DNA of 64,000 nucleotides from Pedobacter insulae. GTDB lineage: Bacteria; Bacteroidota; Bacteroidia; Sphingobacteriales; Sphingobacteriaceae. The notes below the pieces were generated by a model. The model searched no databases and was not told the origin of the DNA. It saw nothing but the letters and a program-made list of their open reading frames with translations. Each line of letters starts with the position of its first letter. Position 1 is the stretch's first letter. Position numbers and translations under genes: made by a program. The stretch lies in NCBI RefSeq assembly GCF_900113525.1, contig NZ_FOPP01000014.1, positions 1 to 64,000 on the forward strand, given 5' to 3'. Shown here in pieces: positions 62,855-64,000 of the stretch.

Positions 62855-64000
62855 ATGAAATATATTTATCTATTTATTTTCCTTAGCTGTCTTTGTCCAG
62901 TGAGCTTGAAGGCTCAAGACCCAATTGGTCTTCCCCAGGTTACAAGTTACAAGGGATTGGACTATGGAGCTGGAACGCAGAATTGGGGGATTTCCCAAGA
63001 TCGCAATGGTATTTTATATATTGCCAACAACGAAGGCTTGCTTACTTTTAATGGGACTTATTGGAAGTTATACCCCTTTCCTAACAAAACCATTTTACGT
63101 TCGGTCAAAATTGCTACCAATGGCCGGTTGTATGTTGGGGCCCAAGATGAAATTGGTTATTATTATCCAAATAAAAATGGGGTATTAACCTATCGGTCGC
63201 TTAAGAACTTAATTCCAAAGGGCGATAAGCAATTTGCAGACGTTTGGAATATTGAGCTGGTAGGTGATGCAGTATATTTTAGAACGGTCACAAAAATTTT
63301 CCGTTTAAAAGACAATAAAATTGATGTGTATCGCACCACCTTAACGTGGGTGTATATGGGCGCGGTTAAAAATGAGGTATTTGCCCATGAGATCAATATC
63401 GGCTTAAAAACACTTGAAGATGGAAAGTGGATTGTGAAATGCAATGACCCCAGGATTATCAATTCCAATATCACTGCAGTTTTGCCCTACAATGGCGACA
63501 CCTTAATGTTGACCACATTAAAAGATGGGATTTTCTTATTGATAGGAGATAAACTCATTAAAAAATCAACTCCCTTAGATAAGATTTTTTATAATGACCG
63601 AATAAATGGAGCAATCCAAATTAACCCTGATCTGTATGCCTTGGGCACAACTTCTTCTGCTTTGCTCATTATCAATAAGAATGGAACTTTGCAAAGGCAG
63701 TTTTCCTATGCCGAAGGTTTGTTGAATAACAATATCCGAAGCATATTTTTAGATCAGCATCAGAACTTGTGGATTGGTTTAGACGATGGGATTGCTTTTA
63801 TTGCTTTTAATAGTGCAATTAAACATATTTATCCAGATAAAAATAAACAAATAGCTAGTTATGCGAGTCGTATATTTAAGGATAAACTCTATATCGGTAC
63901 TTCGAATGGATTATTTTCCGCTCCGGTAAATCTAAAGCAGTCGGATATTAGTAATAGCAAAGCGAAGTTTGAAGAGGTGAATGACACCAAGGGCCAGACT
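62855..64000 (+). CDS. Two-component-regulator propeller sensor (N-terminal part, cut by window edge)
   Basis: From the ATG at 62855 an open frame of 382 codons runs off the window. It has a signal peptide (MKYIYLFIFLSCLCPVSLKAQ). Repeated propeller blades of the Reg_prop type follow (NWGISQDRNGILYIANNEGLLTFNG; IRSIFLDQHQNLWIGLDDGIAFI; IGTSNGLF). Such extracytoplasmic propellers are the sensor part of hybrid two-component systems or of simpler propeller regulators that control neighbouring Sus loci. It is divergent from susC, the usual place for the regulator. The output domain is beyond the window. Confidence 0.85.
   Translation, partial: MKYIYLFIFLSCLCPVSLKAQDPIGLPQVTSYKGLDYGAGTQNWGISQDRNGILYIANNEGLLTFNGTYWKLYPFPNKTILRSVKIATNGRLYVGAQDEIGYYYPNKNGVLTYRSLKNLIPKGDKQFADVWNIELVGDAVYFRTVTKIFRLKDNKIDVYRTTLTWVYMGAVKNEVFAHEINIGLKTLEDGKWIVKCNDPRIINSNITAVLPYNGDTLMLTTLKDGIFLLIGDKLIKKSTPLDKIFYNDRINGAIQINPDLYALGTTSSALLIINKNGTLQRQFSYAEGLLNNNIRSIFLDQHQNLWIGLDDGIAFIAFNSAIKHIYPDKNKQIASYASRIFKDKLYIGTSNGLFSAPVNLKQSDISNSKAKFEEVNDTKGQT

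Overview
This window is chromosomal DNA from a Bacteroidota bacterium, most likely a Sphingobacteriaceae member close to Pedobacter. The basis is low GC, AT-rich start-codon contexts without Shine-Dalgarno sites, -7 boxes of the TAnnTTTG type, two SusC/SusD pairs, and a giant adhesin with a type IX secretion (T9SS) C-terminal domain beside PorP/SprF-like and OmpA-like partners. No rRNA, tRNA, CRISPR array or transposase gene was seen.

Layout. 1-7650 is an accessory cassette region. Three attC-like palindromes (227-334, 2806-2911, 5357-5465), one probable relic (about 4657-4747) and an isolated 9-nt core (7634-7642) divide it into units. Each unit pairs a plus-strand SymE-like toxin gene with one or two minus-strand genes: an AIPR protein, an OLD-family ATPase/TOPRIM nuclease, or an Abi-alpha-like protein with a membrane protein. 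No integrase is present, so it looks like a cluster of attC sites lacking an integrase. Each SymE gene has its own structured leader. In all three leaders a short segment (9, 10 and 8 nt) is an exact reverse complement of that gene's own start-codon region. The segment sequence differs in each copy but the complementarity is kept. This is the strongest candidate here for an undescribed system.

7848-21416 is core metabolism: a conserved protein with rlmF, a GH43 enzyme, a GNAT protein, yajQ, a histone H1-like protein, ppk1-ppx, and a minus-strand operon of polyphosphate-glucokinase-like kinase, gnd, zwf, pgl and an AlkB-like dioxygenase. Polyphosphate metabolism thus faces the oxidative pentose phosphate pathway.

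21618-34382 encodes a roughly 3240-residue repeat adhesin, a PorP/SprF-like protein and a TPR/PD40/OmpA protein, a typical T9SS type-B export set. 34448-41521 holds a STAND-like NTPase, a small secreted protein, an operon with a CmoA-like synthase and an isoprenylcysteine-methyltransferase-like protein, a flavin monooxygenase, an OsmC protein and a small unknown. 41637-46284 is a SusC/SusD pair without enzymes. 46345-55509 carries an SpmA/SpmB-type fusion, an M14 peptidase, an S9 peptidase, yidC and pyrG. 55689-64000 is a polysaccharide utilisation locus (SusC, SusD, PKD lipoprotein, GH16) with a divergent propeller sensor that runs off the right edge; the GH16 suggests a beta-1,3-glucan substrate.
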